NCBI GenBank assembly: GCA_026705605.1
Contig: JAPPAK010000007.1
Coordinates: forward strand, 1 to 64,000
Source of the DNA: Chloroflexota bacterium
Lineage (GTDB): Bacteria > Chloroflexota > Dehalococcoidia > Tepidiformales > Tepidiformaceae
Length of the DNA stretch: 64,000 bases
Direction: 5' to 3'
Shown: one piece after another, positions 37,367 through 46,195 of the stretch
Position numbering within the stretch: position 1 is the first letter of the stretch
Layout: each line of letters begins with the position of its first letter
Translations under genes and position numbers: made by a program
The notes under the pieces: generated by a model
The model's input: the letters and a program-made list of their open reading frames with translations, nothing else
The model's database searches: none
Told to the model about the DNA's origin: nothing

Positions 37367-40264
37367 TCAACGCCCGCCCGCGACTCGGCGCCCCAGGGCA
37401 CGCCCGAGCAGGCGCACGACCAGAGAGGTCGCCCCGGCGCTGGCCGTGAACGATGCGACTGCCGCGGCGATGTTCGTCGCCAGATCGCTCCCCGAACCAG
37501 CGTCCGCAACATAGATCTCGTTCAGCCTTGGCCGTGAGGCGTATCCCTCGTCCGCCCCTGGCGTCTGCGCAGTCGGAGCCGGTCTTGCGGGCGGTGACAG
37601 GGGCTCCGGAGTGGCAGTCGGCGCCGGAGCGGGAGCCGGGGCGGGCGCGGGGACTCGGATCGGCGTCTCCGTGGCCGTCGGCGCCTGGGTGGGAGCAGGA
37701 GAACGAAGCGCTCTCCGCGCAGCCTCCGGCGCTGCCGATGCCGTTGTCGAGGGGATCGCCCTGGGTGTGGGTGCGGGTGTTGCCGTTGGGGTGGGTGTCG
37801 GCATTGCGGGAGTAGGCGTACCTGTCGGCGTGGGAGTAGGGCTCGGGCTGGGTGTGGGGGTTGGCGTTGGCGTCGGCGTTGGGGTCGGCGTGGGCGTCGG
37901 CATCGGGGTCGGCGTAGGCGTCGGGGTTGGTGTTGGCGTCGGGGTTGGTGTTGGCGTCGGTGTTGGCGTCGGTGTTGGCGTCGGTGTTGGCGTCGGTGTT
38001 GGCGTCGGTGTTGGCGTCGGTGTTGGCGTCGGTGTTGGCGTCGGTGTTGGCGTTGGTGTCGGGGTAGGCGTGGGAGTAGGTGTGGGCGGGGGAGTGGGCG
38101 TCGGCGTAGGTGTGGGCGTCGGGGTCGGGGTCGGCGTCACTCTTGCTGGCGGGACGTAGATGATGACGGGACGCGCGCGGGGTGTCGGAGTTGGGGTGGG
38201 CGTTGGTGTTGGCGTCGGCGTAGGAGTGGGAGTGGGCGTCGGCGTTGGCGTTGGTGTCGGCGTTGGTGTCGGAGTCGGTGTTGGCGTCGGTGTTGGCGTG
38301 GGACTCGGCGTCGGTGTCGGTGTGGGACTCGGCGTAGGAGTGGGCGTCACAGCTGCCGACGGGTTGATGGCTACTGTGAGAGTGCGCCATGACCGTTTCG
38401 TTCCTTCCGCGAAGGAGAACGTCGCCGTCGCACTGTCGCCGGGCGCCGTCAACAGCGCGTCGGCCGCACCGGCCTGGACGCCCGTGCTTCCCCTGCTGCT
38501 TCTGGAGAACCGGTCCTCGGTGTCCTTCGGCGCACCGACGCGGCGGTCCCCGTCACCGACCGCGTAGATGTACAGGACCCGCGCCCCGGCATCCGCCACC
38601 GTGATGCCGGGCGCGAGTGGCGCGTTCCCCTCCCCCGTGCTCGTGGCAATTGTGCCGATCGGCGCCGTGGGGTTGATGTCGCCGTAGCGGAGGATGGCTC
38701 CCACGGCCTGGCTCTCCCCCCACAGCCAGCTCAGGGTGTGGCTCGTCAACTCCGTCCCGTCCGCCAGCCGGTACCAGACCGCAAGCGTCGCTTCCTTGTC
38801 GTGAGCCAGCCCGCTGTCAATGAGCGTCCAGCCGTCCGGCGCGCTCGGCGAGCGCTCATGGCGGGTCGCGAGGATGGCCACGAGCAGGTCCCCTGGCTGT
38901 CCCTGGGGCGTGCTGATGGTGAGCTCCTGACTCCCTCCGCTCCGGGTCTTCGCTTCTGACTCGCTCCCGAGGAGCTTCGGGCCTTGGGGCGTGGGGGTAG
39001 GTGTCGGCGCGGGAGTCGGTGTGGGGGTGGGAGTCGGTGTTGGCGTGGGAGTCGGTGTTGGCGTGGGGGTCGGGGCTGGCGTGGGAGTCGGTGTTGGCGT
39101 GGGAGTTGGGGTTGGCGTGGGAGTCGGTGTTGGCGTGGGGGTAGGTGTTGGCGTGGGAGTCGGTGTTGGCGTGGGGGTAGGTGTCGGCGTGGGAGTCGGT
39201 GTTGGCGTGGGAGTCGGTGTTGGCGTGGGAGTTGGGGTTGGCGTGGGAGTCGGTGTTGGCGTGGGGGTAGGTGTTGGCGTGGGAGTCGGTGTTGGCGTGG
39301 GGGTAGGTGTCGGCGTGGGAGTCGGTGTTGGCGTGGGAGTCGGTGTTGGCGTGGGAGTTGGGGTTGGCGTGGGAGTCGGTGTTGGCGTGGGAGTCGGTGT
39401 CGGCGTCGGGGTGGGAGTAGGAGTCGGCGTCGGGGTGGGCGTTGGCGTGGGCGTTGGCGTGGGCGTTGGCGTGGGCGTAGGAGTCGGCGTCGGGGTGGGA
39501 GTCGGTGTGGGCGTCGGCGCGGGCGCAGGGTTCAGGACGATGGTGCCGGTTCGCCAGGCCCTTCCCTTTGGCAGGTCGAGGTTGAAGACCGCCGAGCCGG
39601 TGGTCCCAGCCGTCGGAAGCGCCGAGTCTGCCGCGCCCGCAATTACGCCGTTGCTGCCCTGGGCGCCCACGAAAAAGCGCTCGTCGTGGCCCGTTGGCGG
39701 TCCCTCGGTCGCCCTGATTGAGGCCCCGAACACCGCAAACACCCGCACCACGCGGACTGCCCCGGCAGCCGTGGCCACATCGGGGGCCGTTGGAGGATCG
39801 CGAGTCTCCCCGGTCGCGAAGCTGCTCAGACCCAGCGGCTTCTCCGGATCGACACCTCGATATCGCAGGATGGCCGCCCCGCCCCGGGCCCTCCCCTCCC
39901 AGGTGAATGCATACGCCTCGCCTTCCGGGCTGCCTGCCACGCGGTACCAGACGCCCAGCCGTGCCTCGTCCTTGTCCGCGACTCCGCTGTCGAGGAGCGT
40001 CCACCCCTCTGGCGCCACGATGGTGCGGTCCCGGGCCAGCGCCACGACCGCGATGAGCAGGTCACCGGCCTCGCCGGATGGCGTCTCGACCTCGATGCGC
40101 TGCTGGCCGCCGCTCGTTCGCTTCTCCGTGGTCGTCACGTCGATGAACCTGGGCGAGGGCGAGTCGGCCCCCGCGCTGAACGGTGGCCGGGCACAGAGGG
40201 CTGCGGTTACGACTCCTAGCGCAAGGGAAAGGCCAGCCGCTGCGACGAGGGCGCGGAGCTCCAC
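37367..40264 (-). CDS. Pro-Thr-repeat surface protein with duplicated beta domain
   Basis: 965 residues. A signal peptide ([22 protein letters not shown]) leads into a globular domain of about 200 residues. A long (Pro-Thr)n tract follows, then a second copy of the domain, more (Pro-Thr)n tracts, and a C-terminal hydrophobic segment with a basic tail ([13 protein letters not shown]) that may anchor it. The duplication is clear: [14 protein letters not shown]...[11 protein letters not shown] in copy 1 and [14 protein letters not shown]...[11 protein letters not shown] in copy 2. The Pro-Thr tracts should form extended, possibly glycosylated, stalks across the cell wall. The start is GTG with AGAGG upstream. 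The repeat tracts are prone to length change and assembly error. Confidence 0.85.
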   Translation of the reverse strand: MELRALVAAAGLSLALGVVTAALCARPPFSAGADSPSPRFIDVTTTEKRTSGGQQRIEVETPSGEAGDLLIAVVALARDRTIVAPEGWTLLDSGVADKDEARLGVWYRVAGSPEGEAYAFTWEGRARGGAAILRYRGVDPEKPLGLSSFATGETRDPPTAPDVATAAGAVRVVRVFAVFGASIRATEGPPTGHDERFFVGAQGSNGVIAGAADSALPTAGTTGSAVFNLDLPKGRAWRTGTIVLNPAPAPTPTPTPTPTPTPTPTPTPTPTPTPTPTPTPTPTPTPTPTPTPTPTPTPTPTPTPTPTPTPTPTPTPTPTPTPTPTPTPTPTPTPTPTPTPTPTPTPTPTPTPTPTPTPTPTPTPTPTPTPTPTPTPTPTPTPTPTPTPTPTPTPTPAPTPTPTPTPTPTPTPTPTPTPAPTPTPTPQGPKLLGSESEAKTRSGGSQELTISTPQGQPGDLLVAILATRHERSPSAPDGWTLIDSGLAHDKEATLAVWYRLADGTELTSHTLSWLWGESQAVGAILRYGDINPTAPIGTIATSTGEGNAPLAPGITVADAGARVLYIYAVGDGDRRVGAPKDTEDRFSRSSRGSTGVQAGAADALLTAPGDSATATFSFAEGTKRSWRTLTVAINPSAAVTPTPTPSPTPTPTPSPTPTPTPTPTPTPTPTPTPTPTPTPTPTPTPTPTPTPTPTPRARPVIIYVPPARVTPTPTPTPTPTPTPTPPPTPTPTPTPTPTPTPTPTPTPTPTPTPTPTPTPTPTPTPTPTPTPTPTPTPTPTPTPTPTPMPTPTPTPTPTPTPTPTPSPSPTPTPTGTPTPAMPTPTPTATPAPTPRAIPSTTASAAPEAARRALRSPAPTQAPTATETPIRVPAPAPAPAPAPTATPEPLSPPARPAPTAQTPGADEGYASRPRLNEIYVADAGSGSDLATNIAAAVASFTASAGATSLVVRLLGRALGRRVAGGR
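37840..38142. repeat. GT-rich tandem repeat tract encoding Pro-Thr
   Basis: Imperfect hexamer-based repeats such as GTTGGCGTCGGT. On the minus strand they encode alternating Pro and Thr in the surface protein. Confidence 0.9.
38187..38348. repeat. GT-rich tandem repeat tract encoding Pro-Thr
   Basis: A second, shorter tract of the same hexamer type, separated from the first by the coding segment for [14 protein letters not shown]. Confidence 0.85.
38987..39527. repeat. long GT-rich repeat tract with 126-base higher-order unit
   Basis: Hexamer-derived Pro-Thr repeats. Within it a 126-base (42-codon) unit beginning GTTGGGGTTGGC is tandemly repeated: copies start at 39105 and 39231, and the unit start recurs at 39357. 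Confidence 0.88.
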
Positions 40265-40409
40265 GGGATGCCTCTGCGAACGGAACGGTCAGGATGATGG
40301 CGTTCCGTGCCGCGCGAAAGCATACATTTAAGTCGACAACAGTTTCCGGAGCGCTATCCGGTTTCTCGCCTGATTCAGGGGGCGTGCAGCCGCACTGACC
40401 GGCCTCGCG

Positions 40410-40415
40410 TACACT
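40410..40415 (+). promoter_or_regulatory. candidate -10 element (TACACT)
   Basis: TACACTGCC is placed 30 bases upstream of the SDR start, identical to the sequence before the aldo/keto reductase. No -35 partner is obvious. Confidence 0.25.
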
Positions 40416-40444
40416 GCCGGAAATCTCTTCGCGGGAGCGTGCGC

Positions 40445-41218
40445 ATGGGAATCCTCGATCTGTTCAGCCTGGAAGGAAAGATCGCAATGGTGACGGGCGG
40501 TGGAGGCGGCATCGGCCGCGGCATCGCCCTCGGCCTTGCGGAGGCGGGCGCTGACGTTGCCGTCGCGGGACGCCGTGAGCAGCTCCTCAAGGATGTCGGC
40601 AAGGAGATCGAGGACCGCGGTCGCCGCACCCTCGCCCTCCCCACCGACGTTCGTGACTGGTCCAACGTCGAGGGCCTCGTCCAGTCGATGATGGACCACT
40701 TCGGCCGCATCGATGTCTGGGTCAGCAACGCCGGCGGCCTGCAGGAGCAGAGCGTCAACTTCCTCGTGAAGACCCCCGAGGAATCGTGGGACGCCACCAC
40801 CACCCTCAACTTCAAAGCCCCGTGGATGTGCGCCAAGGCCGTCTGGCCCGCGATGCGCAGCACCGGCGGCGGAGCCATCATCAACGTCAGCTCCGTCGGC
40901 GCCATTTCGCGTGGCGCTCCGACCAATGGCGTCTACACCGCCTCCAAGGCCGGCCTCAACCACCTCACCAAGACCCTGGCCCTCGAGATGGCCCCCTTCA
41001 ACATCCGTGTCAACGCCATCCTTCCCGGCTCGGTCCGCACCGAGGACTACGAGGACGCCTCCGGCGGCGACGACGAGTACTTCGCGAAGATGGCCGAGAA
41101 CGAGCCCCTCAAGCGCCTCGGCAAAGAGGAAGACTTCGGCGCCGCCGCCGTCTACCTCGCCTCCGACGCCTCGAGCTGGGTCACCGGCACGCTCCTCATG
41201 GTGGCCGGACACCCGTAG
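40445..41218 (+). CDS. short-chain dehydrogenase/reductase
   Basis: 257 residues, classical SDR. TGGGGGIGRG is the cofactor motif and NAG is present in SNAGG. The catalytic Ser is in INVSSVGAI, and Tyr and Lys are in YTASKAG. The C-terminal YLASDASSWVTGTLLMVAGHP is standard. The ATG at 40445 is preferred to an earlier in-frame start because MGILDLFSLEGKIAMVTG is a normal family N-terminus. It is followed on the same strand by a PPOX-like flavoprotein. The substrate is unknown. Confidence 0.9.
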   Translation: MGILDLFSLEGKIAMVTGGGGGIGRGIALGLAEAGADVAVAGRREQLLKDVGKEIEDRGRRTLALPTDVRDWSNVEGLVQSMMDHFGRIDVWVSNAGGLQEQSVNFLVKTPEESWDATTTLNFKAPWMCAKAVWPAMRSTGGGAIINVSSVGAISRGAPTNGVYTASKAGLNHLTKTLALEMAPFNIRVNAILPGSVRTEDYEDASGGDDEYFAKMAENEPLKRLGKEEDFGAAAVYLASDASSWVTGTLLMVAGHP

Positions 41219-41286
41219 TCCGGACCCTTTGCGGTCGCGCTCCGGTCTGGCTACCGTACGCGCCTGACTCCAGGGAGGTTCATCCA

Positions 41287-41880
41287 ATGCCCGAAGGTAT
41301 GCGCGACCACGAGGTCGTCTCCGTCTATCCCTACAGCGACGAGCAGATCGACCAGCTCATGAACGACGCCAGCGAGTGCATCCTGATGTGGGGCACCAAG
41401 GACGGCTGGCCCGTGGGTGTCTACCACTCCTTCGTCTGGAAGGACGGCAAGTTCTGGATCACCTGCGCGGCGCACCGTCACCGCGTCGCGGCCATTCGCC
41501 GCGACGGACGCGTCTCCGTTGCCGTCAGTGGCATCTCCGCCCAGAGCCCGGATTCCCCGCGTGGCGCCGCCACGGCCAAGTGCCGCGCCATCGTCCGCGA
41601 GGACCAGGAGACCAAGGACTGGTTCTATCGTGCCCTTGCCCACAAGGCGAACCCAGACGACAAGGCCGCCGAGGACGACTTCGTCGAGCGCCTCGACTCG
41701 CCCCTGCGCATCATCATCGAGGCCACTCCCGAGAAGTGGATCACCTTCGATAGCGCCAAGTCGGGGAAGGATGTCGCCGGCACTCTCACCGACGAGGAGC
41801 GCGGCCCGCGCCTCGAGTCGGACGCCGTCCGCATGCGCGCCGAGCGCGAGCGTCGCGGCCTCGACCCGGACGCCCGCTAG
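41287..41880 (+). CDS. PPOX-type (pyridoxamine 5'-phosphate oxidase fold) flavin/F420-binding protein
   Basis: 197 residues, split-barrel fold. The core has LMWGTKDGWPVGVYHSFVWKDG, CAAHRHRVAAIRRDGRVSVAV and KCRAIVRED, as in FMN- or F420-binding PPOX members. GGAGG lies before the ATG. It is 68 bases downstream of the SDR on the same strand. A role in reducing or oxidising a small molecule is likely, but not identifiable. Confidence 0.8.
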   Translation: MPEGMRDHEVVSVYPYSDEQIDQLMNDASECILMWGTKDGWPVGVYHSFVWKDGKFWITCAAHRHRVAAIRRDGRVSVAVSGISAQSPDSPRGAATAKCRAIVREDQETKDWFYRALAHKANPDDKAAEDDFVERLDSPLRIIIEATPEKWITFDSAKSGKDVAGTLTDEERGPRLESDAVRMRAERERRGLDPDAR

Positions 41881-41969
41881 GGAGCCCGCGTCGCCCGCAG
41901 CTCGCACGTAGCCGGACGCTGCGTGCTGAATCGTGATTCGCCGGACACCGGGCGTGCTAACATGGTTGT

Positions 41970-42323
41970 GTGAGCACAAGTGCAGCGACTCCCGCATCCA
42001 GTGATTCCCTTGAGTGGAAACCGCTGCTGTTCGTCCGCTACCGCGAGGGCAAGAAGATGCGGACCGCCGATCTGCGCGGGCCCGAGTGGCGGGAGTCGGC
42101 CGAGTCTCCTTTGAAGCACTTGTTCGCTGCGCAGGCGCGGTTGTGGGAGGAGAAGGCCATCGATATCGCCCTCCGCGACGGCGTGCCGGAGTGGGTCAGG
42201 ATCGTTAGACAGTATGAAAGTGACACGGGGACCGCGTTCGTTCCCTGGTGTGATGTGTTGGCGTTCGAATACCAGGGAGAAGTGCTTCCCGAAGATGCAG
42301 TAGTTCTACCGTCACCGCGGTGA
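41970..42323 (+). CDS. small protein of unknown function
   Basis: 117 residues with a GTG start. I recognise no family. The core LEWKPLLFVRYREGKKMRTADLRGPEW and RLWEEKAIDIALRDGVPEWV looks folded. A possible -10 (TAACAT) lies about 13 bases upstream of the start. Its stop overlaps the next small gene (GTGA), so the two are probably co-translated. Confidence 0.6.
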   Translation: MSTSAATPASSDSLEWKPLLFVRYREGKKMRTADLRGPEWRESAESPLKHLFAAQARLWEEKAIDIALRDGVPEWVRIVRQYESDTGTAFVPWCDVLAFEYQGEVLPEDAVVLPSPR

Positions 42324-42547
42324 CGGCCCCCCGGTCCTATGTGGTCACGATGGATGACAGGCGGGTCCTCACGGTCACAGCCGACAACGCCCGCACAACC
42401 GACTTCCACATCGAGTTCTACCGTTCCGGGAGCGAAAGCGAGATCTTCATCGCCATGTTCTCGCTGAGTGACGTGGACAGCGTCATCGACCTCGATTCCG
42501 TCCGGAGCCACTCTCGCGAGGGTGATGGTCCCGAACAGGTCGACTAG
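42320..42547 (+). CDS. small protein of unknown function
   Basis: 75 residues, GTG start overlapping the preceding gene by four bases. It is rich in beta-strand patterns (YVVTMDDRRVLTVTADNAR) and acidic at the C-terminus. It matches no family I know. The coupling suggests it works with its upstream partner. Confidence 0.55.
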   Translation: MTAPRSYVVTMDDRRVLTVTADNARTTDFHIEFYRSGSESEIFIAMFSLSDVDSVIDLDSVRSHSREGDGPEQVD

Positions 42548-42565
42548 ACCTCCCGGACGAATCTC

Positions 42566-43831
42566 TCAGACCACCTCGAATTCGAGGTCCAATCGAGGTT
42601 GCTCGTTCATCGGGCCGGCCACCTGGATGTGCGCCGCCCCGCCCGCCTTCACGCGGGGGTTCCCCATCGCCTGCAGCAGCGCCTTCGAGCCGATAACCGC
42701 CTCCGAGCGCGCCAGCTGGTAGCCCACGCAGAAGTGCTTGCCCAGCCCGAAGCCGAGGTGCCCCGCGCGCCCGCCCTCGAAGTACCCCGACCGTAGCTCC
42801 CGTCCGAAGTACAGGTCGTCCCGGAAGATGTCGAACTCGTCCGGGTGGTCGAACACGCGCTCGTCGTGGTTCGCCGCGAATATCGAGAAGTGCGCCTCCG
42901 CCCCCACCGGGATCGTCTGGCCGTACAGCTCCACCGGCTCGATCACGTCCCGCTGCTGGCTCCCCGCCGGCGGCGTTATCCGCATCGTCTCCGTGAATAC
43001 GCGGTCGAAAAGCTCCGGGTCGCGCTTCACCTCCGCGAACTGATCGGGGTTCTCCATCATGTGTACCCACATGTTCCCGATCGCCTTGTCCGTCGTCTCC
43101 CCGCCGGCCACGAGCAGCAGGCTCGAGAACGCCTTGATGTCTTCCTTCGACATCCGCGCCCCGTCCACCTCCGCGGTACACAACTTCGAGATCAGGTCCT
43201 CGCCCGGGTTCACGCTGCGCTCGTCCACCAGCTTGTCGATGTAGGCGTGGAACTGCTGGTTGCACTCGATGCCGTAGGTGCGCTGCTCCGGCGTGCCCGT
43301 CAGCCCCGCCATCATCGCCGGGTACCACTCGTGGAAGAGGTCGTGGTCCTTCTGCGGCAGCCCCAGCATGTCGATGATCACCATCACCGGCAGCCGCGAG
43401 CTGAACGCATCGATCAGCTCCACCTCGCCCTTGTCCGCGAACCCTTGCGCCAGCCGCTCCGCCGCCTGCGCCGTGATCCGGTCCACGAGGTCCTGCGTGT
43501 TCTTCTCGATGATTGGAATCAGCGGGTCCATCCGCCGCCCCGAGAACTCCGGCGCCACGATGTTCCGACGCTTCGTGTGCTCCTCCCCGTCGAACTGCAT
43601 CATCGTCGTGCCGAACACCAGCGCCATCGAGCGCTCCAGGTTCTTGCTCGAGTAGTGCACGTTGTCCTTGAAGGCGTTGCACACGTCGTCGTAGCGCGTG
43701 ATGTACCAGAGCCCGTGCATCTCGTCGTGGTACACGGGGAAGTGGTCCCGCAGCACCTTCAGGTGCGGGTAGGGGTCGCGCCAGTACTCCGGCGTGTCGA
43801 ACACCGCCGGGTCGAAGCTCACGGCCGTCAT
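42566..43831 (-). CDS. cytochrome P450, paralogue group A
   Basis: 421 residues. I-helix VAGGETTDK, ExxR in ETMRIT, heme loop FGLGKHFCVGYQLARSE. It carries the segment FDIFRDDLYFGRELRSGYFEGG before the heme loop, as in the P450 at 33.7 kb, with which it shares its length exactly. It is the last gene of a minus-strand run: PPOX protein, two tandem SDRs, this P450. It lies 13 bases after the second SDR, so hydroxylation followed by alcohol oxidation on one substrate is a reasonable inference. Confidence 0.92.
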   Translation of the reverse strand: MTAVSFDPAVFDTPEYWRDPYPHLKVLRDHFPVYHDEMHGLWYITRYDDVCNAFKDNVHYSSKNLERSMALVFGTTMMQFDGEEHTKRRNIVAPEFSGRRMDPLIPIIEKNTQDLVDRITAQAAERLAQGFADKGEVELIDAFSSRLPVMVIIDMLGLPQKDHDLFHEWYPAMMAGLTGTPEQRTYGIECNQQFHAYIDKLVDERSVNPGEDLISKLCTAEVDGARMSKEDIKAFSSLLLVAGGETTDKAIGNMWVHMMENPDQFAEVKRDPELFDRVFTETMRITPPAGSQQRDVIEPVELYGQTIPVGAEAHFSIFAANHDERVFDHPDEFDIFRDDLYFGRELRSGYFEGGRAGHLGFGLGKHFCVGYQLARSEAVIGSKALLQAMGNPRVKAGGAAHIQVAGPMNEQPRLDLEFEVV

Positions 43832-43844
43832 CGTGTCCCTCCCG

Positions 43845-44714
43845 CTAGCTCGGCGGCTCCCAGATCGCGGGCTCGAGCCCCATCAGCCCGTGGTGGAACT
43901 GCTCAGCCGGCAGGTTCGAGACGGGCTGCCCCATCCCCGACCGTGGCGGCAGCTCGACCGGGTGTCCCGGCTCTGACGAGATCAGGTCGCCCGTGCGCCC
44001 GTCCTGCAGCAGGTCGAGCATGAGCTGCCCCTGCTGCGCCGGCGTCATCCAGCCCGCCACGACGTCGTCCGGAGGACTGCCGCCCGGGAAGACGCCCCGC
44101 AGCATCGGCGTGTCCGTCGCGCCCATGGCGATGCCGTTCACGCGAACGTTCTGACCGTTCGCCGCGAACCCCAGCGCCCACGCCTGGATGTAGCCGTTCA
44201 GCACCCATTTCGAGGCGTCGTACAGGTCCGTCGACGGCCCCCCGCGCGTCCCTCCCGGCTCCAGCGGTGGCAGGATGTGGTCGGTCGAGATGACGACGAT
44301 GTCGCCCTCCCGCTCCACCAGCGAGGGCGCGAACGCCCGCTCCAGCACGTAGATGCTCTTCACGTTCGTGTCCATGAAGCGCTGGTACTCCGACAGCGCC
44401 TCCTCGCGCGGCAGGTCCATCGGCGTCGAGCCGTAGATGCCCGCGTTCATCACGACCACGTCGACCCCGCCGAAGTCCCGCAGGACCGCATCGACGAAGC
44501 CCGTAACCGCCTCCGTGTCCGAGACGTCGCACGGGTACGCCCGTACGGTCTGCCCCGAGGTTGCCGCGATCTCGTCCGCGACCGCGCTCACCTCCGGCTT
44601 CACGTCGCACACCGCGACGTCCGCCCCCTCGCTCGCGAGCGCCCGCGCGTAGGCAGTCCCCAGCCCCTGCGCCGCCCCCGTCACGACTCCGACCTTTCCG
44701 TCCAGGAATCCCAT
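43845..44714 (-). CDS. short-chain dehydrogenase/reductase (tandem copy 2)
   Basis: 289 residues. The N-terminus MGFLDGKVGVVTGAAQGLG gives the cofactor motif. NAG and LYDASKWVLNG (YxxxK) are present. Where classical SDRs have the catalytic Ser, this one has VVISTDHILPP and an extra loop before the Tyr. The adjacent SDR shows the same TDHI feature and an almost identical N-terminus, so the two arose by tandem duplication. GGAGGA precedes the ATG. The C-terminal tail is longer than usual. Confidence 0.9.
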   Translation of the reverse strand: MGFLDGKVGVVTGAAQGLGTAYARALASEGADVAVCDVKPEVSAVADEIAATSGQTVRAYPCDVSDTEAVTGFVDAVLRDFGGVDVVVMNAGIYGSTPMDLPREEALSEYQRFMDTNVKSIYVLERAFAPSLVEREGDIVVISTDHILPPLEPGGTRGGPSTDLYDASKWVLNGYIQAWALGFAANGQNVRVNGIAMGATDTPMLRGVFPGGSPPDDVVAGWMTPAQQGQLMLDLLQDGRTGDLISSEPGHPVELPPRSGMGQPVSNLPAEQFHHGLMGLEPAIWEPPS

Positions 44715-44724
44715 CGTGTCCTCC

Positions 44725-45546
44725 TTAGGCCTCGAAGGCCGACTTCATGACGCCGACCTTCAGGGAGACGTCGTCGGTCTGGGGCGTCAGGACCACGGGG
44801 TCGTCGACCCAGACCGGAATGTTGTAGCCGCTGCGCCCGTCTTCGATCAGGTCCATCACCACCTGCGCCACGTCCGCCGGCTTCATCCAGCTCGCGATCA
44901 CCTCGGGCGTCAGGTTCTCCTCGCCCGTGAACCCCCGCAGCATGTGCGAGTCCGTCGCCCCCAGGCAGATGCCGTTCACGCGGATGTTGTGCGGCTCCCC
45001 CGCCTTCGACCAGCTCAGCAGGAACCCGTTCAGCCCCCACTTCGAGGCGTCGTAGGTGTCCATCACCCAGCCGCCGCCCGTGGGCCGGTTCTTCTGCGTG
45101 AAGATGTGGTCGGTGGCGATGTTCACGATCTCGCCCCCGCCCTGCTCCTGCATGATCGGCCACACCGCCCGCGCGAACAGGTAGTAGGCGCGGTTGTTCA
45201 CGTTCATCACGAGGTCGTAGTCCGCGATCGACTTATCCACCGGGTCGGTCGGCGAGGTCATCGCGATCGTGCCCGCGTTGTTGATCAGCACGTCGATCCG
45301 TCCGAAGCGCTCCATCGTGCTGTCGACCACGCGCCAGCAGTCCTCCGGGACGCCCGTGTCCGCGTGGAACGAGGCCGTCTCGACCCCGTGCGCGTCGCCG
45401 ATCTGGCTTGCGCGCTCGTCGACGTTCTCGCGAATGTCGCAGATCGCGACCTTCGCGCCCGCCGCCGCGGCGGCGTTCGCAAAGGCGACGCCGAGTCCCT
45501 CGGCGGCGCCCGTCACGAGCGCCACCTTCCCGTCAAGAAATCCCAT
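44725..45546 (-). CDS. short-chain dehydrogenase/reductase (tandem copy 1)
   Basis: 273 residues. MGFLDGKVALVTGAAEGLG, then NNAGTIAMTS and TYDASKWGLNG (YxxxK). The Ser position reads NIATDHIFTQ. The ATG at 45546 is chosen over an in-frame start 36 bases upstream by comparison with its tandem partner, which starts the same way. Ten bases separate the two genes. Confidence 0.9.
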   Translation of the reverse strand: MGFLDGKVALVTGAAEGLGVAFANAAAAAGAKVAICDIRENVDERASQIGDAHGVETASFHADTGVPEDCWRVVDSTMERFGRIDVLINNAGTIAMTSPTDPVDKSIADYDLVMNVNNRAYYLFARAVWPIMQEQGGGEIVNIATDHIFTQKNRPTGGGWVMDTYDASKWGLNGFLLSWSKAGEPHNIRVNGICLGATDSHMLRGFTGEENLTPEVIASWMKPADVAQVVMDLIEDGRSGYNIPVWVDDPVVLTPQTDDVSLKVGVMKSAFEA

Positions 45547-45662
45547 GACAGCCTCCGGTTCGCGCGCGCCGCTGCGTATCACGGAGCGCGATGCACGCGC
45601 ATCCTACGAGCCTCAACGGCCCCTCGCATGGCGACCGACCACCGATCGCCGGCCACCGGCCA

Positions 45663-46106
45663 CTATCGGTTCTTCTGGACGTGCTCCCGCCGGTCCGCCG
45701 ACGAGCTCCAGGTCAGGATCCGGGTGGGCTTGTACGACACCACCACGCGATCCGGCGTGTTCGCGATGTGCTCGTAGCTGGTCTCCCAGTTGTCGCCGCC
45801 GTACTTGCGCGCGATCGTCTCCGTCACCGTCCCCAGACCCGGCGTGATCGTGCAGGACTCCGCCGCCAGCACCACCGTGCGCTGGTCCGGGTCGCCCGGC
45901 TCATCGACGCAGATGGACACGCGCCCGTCGCGCTCCAGGTTCCGCGTCTTCAGGCGCGGCGCGGTCGTGCTGAAGTAGACCGTCCCGTCCTCCCAGTGGA
46001 ACCAGATCGGCGTCAGCTGGGGGAACCCGTCCGGGTTCACCGTCGCCACGATCGCGTTCCTCGGCTCCGCCAGGAACGCATCCATCTCCTCACGGGACAT
46101 CGGCAT
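45663..46106 (-). CDS. PPOX-class F420/FMN-dependent protein
   Basis: 147 residues. MSREEMDAFLAEPRNAIVATVNPDGFPQLTPIWFHWEDG is a textbook N-terminus for the F420-dependent PPOX group, followed by TRNLERDGRVSICVDEP. The ATG at 46106 has GGAGG upstream; an earlier in-frame start would precede that site. It is the most upstream gene of the minus-strand SDR/P450 run, 116 bases before the first SDR. F420 use is inferred from the family. Confidence 0.85.
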   Translation of the reverse strand: MPMSREEMDAFLAEPRNAIVATVNPDGFPQLTPIWFHWEDGTVYFSTTAPRLKTRNLERDGRVSICVDEPGDPDQRTVVLAAESCTITPGLGTVTETIARKYGGDNWETSYEHIANTPDRVVVSYKPTRILTWSSSADRREHVQKNR

Positions 46107-46195
46107 AGCGCCACCTCCACGGCCCACGTCAGGCCGCGCGCAAGTGTAGCGCGGGGGGAGGGTAATTCGGAGGTCGAAGCGCTACGCTCGCGTTC

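Noticed and set aside
37840..39527. CRISPR array
   Set aside because: The repeats are contiguous low-complexity hexamers that encode Pro-Thr in a long protein; there are no unique spacers and no cas genes.
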